Both the position numbers and the translations under genes were made by a program. From the NCBI GenBank assembly GCA_021324395.1, contig JAJPJG010000036.1, forward strand, positions 1 through 64,000: 64,000 nucleotides of DNA, given 5' to 3'. Position 1 is the stretch's first letter. Each line of letters opens with the position of its first letter. The notes beneath the pieces are model-generated. The model was not told the DNA's origin, did not search any database, and was given only the letters and a program-made list of their open reading frames with translations. This document shows, one piece after another, positions 63,529-64,000 of this stretch. This DNA is from Spartobacteria bacterium (GTDB taxonomy: Bacteria; Verrucomicrobiota; Verrucomicrobiia; Chthoniobacterales; Chthoniobacteraceae).

Positions 63529-64000
63529 ATGAAAAAGAAAGCTCTCGTTGTAGCCTTCGCAGGTGGAATTTTCTTCGGAACCATCGCCTCGGTAATCGTC
63601 TGCGCCGTCTATCTCATGCACCGTCAGCCGGTCGCCGCATCGCACGCGCAATCCGTTCCCATTGCCGAAGCGGTAAACGACAACGCGCAGACAGAGCCGG
63701 TTGCGCACACCGGGATTAAAGCAGTCCAATCCGATCTTGCGCCGTCGCCAGTGACGATGACAAACAGCGCGACCGCATCGGTTAGCCGCTCCTATTCGCA
63801 ATCAGCTTCCGTGAGTGCTGGAAGCACTGCGACCACCTTCACGCCAACGACAACAACGGCAGCCCCGTCCAATTTCAACGACCCATCCACCACACCGGCG
63901 CAAGCGCAAGAGTCGGGCGCGCCGTCGCAAAGTAGCGTCTTCCCTATTCAATCGGGCCTGACGCCTGATTTCGTTGAGGCGACCAGCACGCTCGCAGCGA
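63529..64000 (+). CDS. Membrane-anchored Ser/Thr/Ala-rich protein, partial
   Basis: Open from ATG 63529 to the window end, at least 157 residues. MKKKALVVAFAGGIFFGTIA, then SVIVCAVYLMHR, is a single membrane anchor. The rest is a long Ser/Thr/Ala/Pro-rich stretch with little fold. It follows a terminator and probably has its own promoter. The 3' end is cut. Confidence 0.62.
   Translation, partial: MKKKALVVAFAGGIFFGTIASVIVCAVYLMHRQPVAASHAQSVPIAEAVNDNAQTEPVAHTGIKAVQSDLAPSPVTMTNSATASVSRSYSQSASVSAGSTATTFTPTTTTAAPSNFNDPSTTPAQAQESGAPSQSSVFPIQSGLTPDFVEATSTLAA

Noticed and set aside
1-64000. tRNA, rRNA or tmRNA genes
   Set aside because: No cloverleaf or rRNA-like stretch was recognised on either strand.

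Overview
The window most likely comes from a Verrucomicrobia chromosome, close to the Chthoniobacter/Spartobacteria group. The main reason is a complete four-gene Verru_Chthon cassette (51.3-58.2 kb), supported by a PEP-CTERM surface protein and other exported proteins at the right end. About half of the window is a Mu-like prophage; the rest is ordinary chromosome.

Positions 1 to about 33.1 kb: a transposable (Mu-like) prophage, running right to left on the minus strand and leaving the window at base 1. A LexA/S24-type repressor (31.7-32.4 kb, plus strand) faces a small Cro/Ner-like gene. A tightly overlapping early operon follows: DDE transposase A, AAA+ target-DNA activator B, Gam and many small proteins. 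The head genes come next (MuF, gpG-like, protease I, gpT capsid, decoration protein), then a siphovirus-like tail (tape measure, tail proteins, a GH43-like fibre) and a holin-like gene cut by the window edge. I find no large terminase and no portal gene in the slot between the early genes and MuF.

Positions 18.8-21.1 kb, in that slot: an integron-like module. It holds an integron-integrase (IntI-type tyrosine recombinase) carrying the IntI-specific insertion, a core site GTTAGCT next to the start of intI, and two attC-type folded sites of 88-90 bp. Both attC sites have the same stem layout and the same two unpaired bases six nucleotides apart. The cassette genes lie on the phage-operon strand, and intI overlaps both its neighbours, so the module is knitted into the phage operon. 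This is the most unusual feature of the window. A separate orphan gene cassette with matching core sites lies at 33.2-33.8 kb, just outside the recognisable prophage genes.

Positions 33.9-35.1 and 58.9-60.3 kb: two loci that each pair a 21-nt-periodic, palindrome-rich array with a small gene of unknown function. Both share an upstream element, TTGACA-N17-GCTTGG. The second also has an XRE regulator flanked by two TTTGAC-N5-GTCAAA palindromes.

Positions 35.1-51.1 kb: chromosome. It contains exported proteins, a 3D-domain lipoprotein, a NarL-type regulator, larB with a GNAT acetyltransferase, a methyltransferase, an assimilatory nitrite/sulfite reductase, ribosomal genes rpsA, rpsR and rpmG with a DksA/TraR-like protein, an ABC-2 permease pair, an FHA-Dabb fusion and uxaC.

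Positions 51.3-64 kb: the Verru_Chthon D-B-C-A operon with pseudopilin-like N-termini and an exported partner, then a PEP-CTERM protein, a periplasmic-binding-protein-like exported protein and a membrane-anchored Ser/Thr/Ala-rich protein cut by the window end. No tRNA, rRNA or CRISPR array was seen. All functional names come from motif recognition by eye, without database searches.
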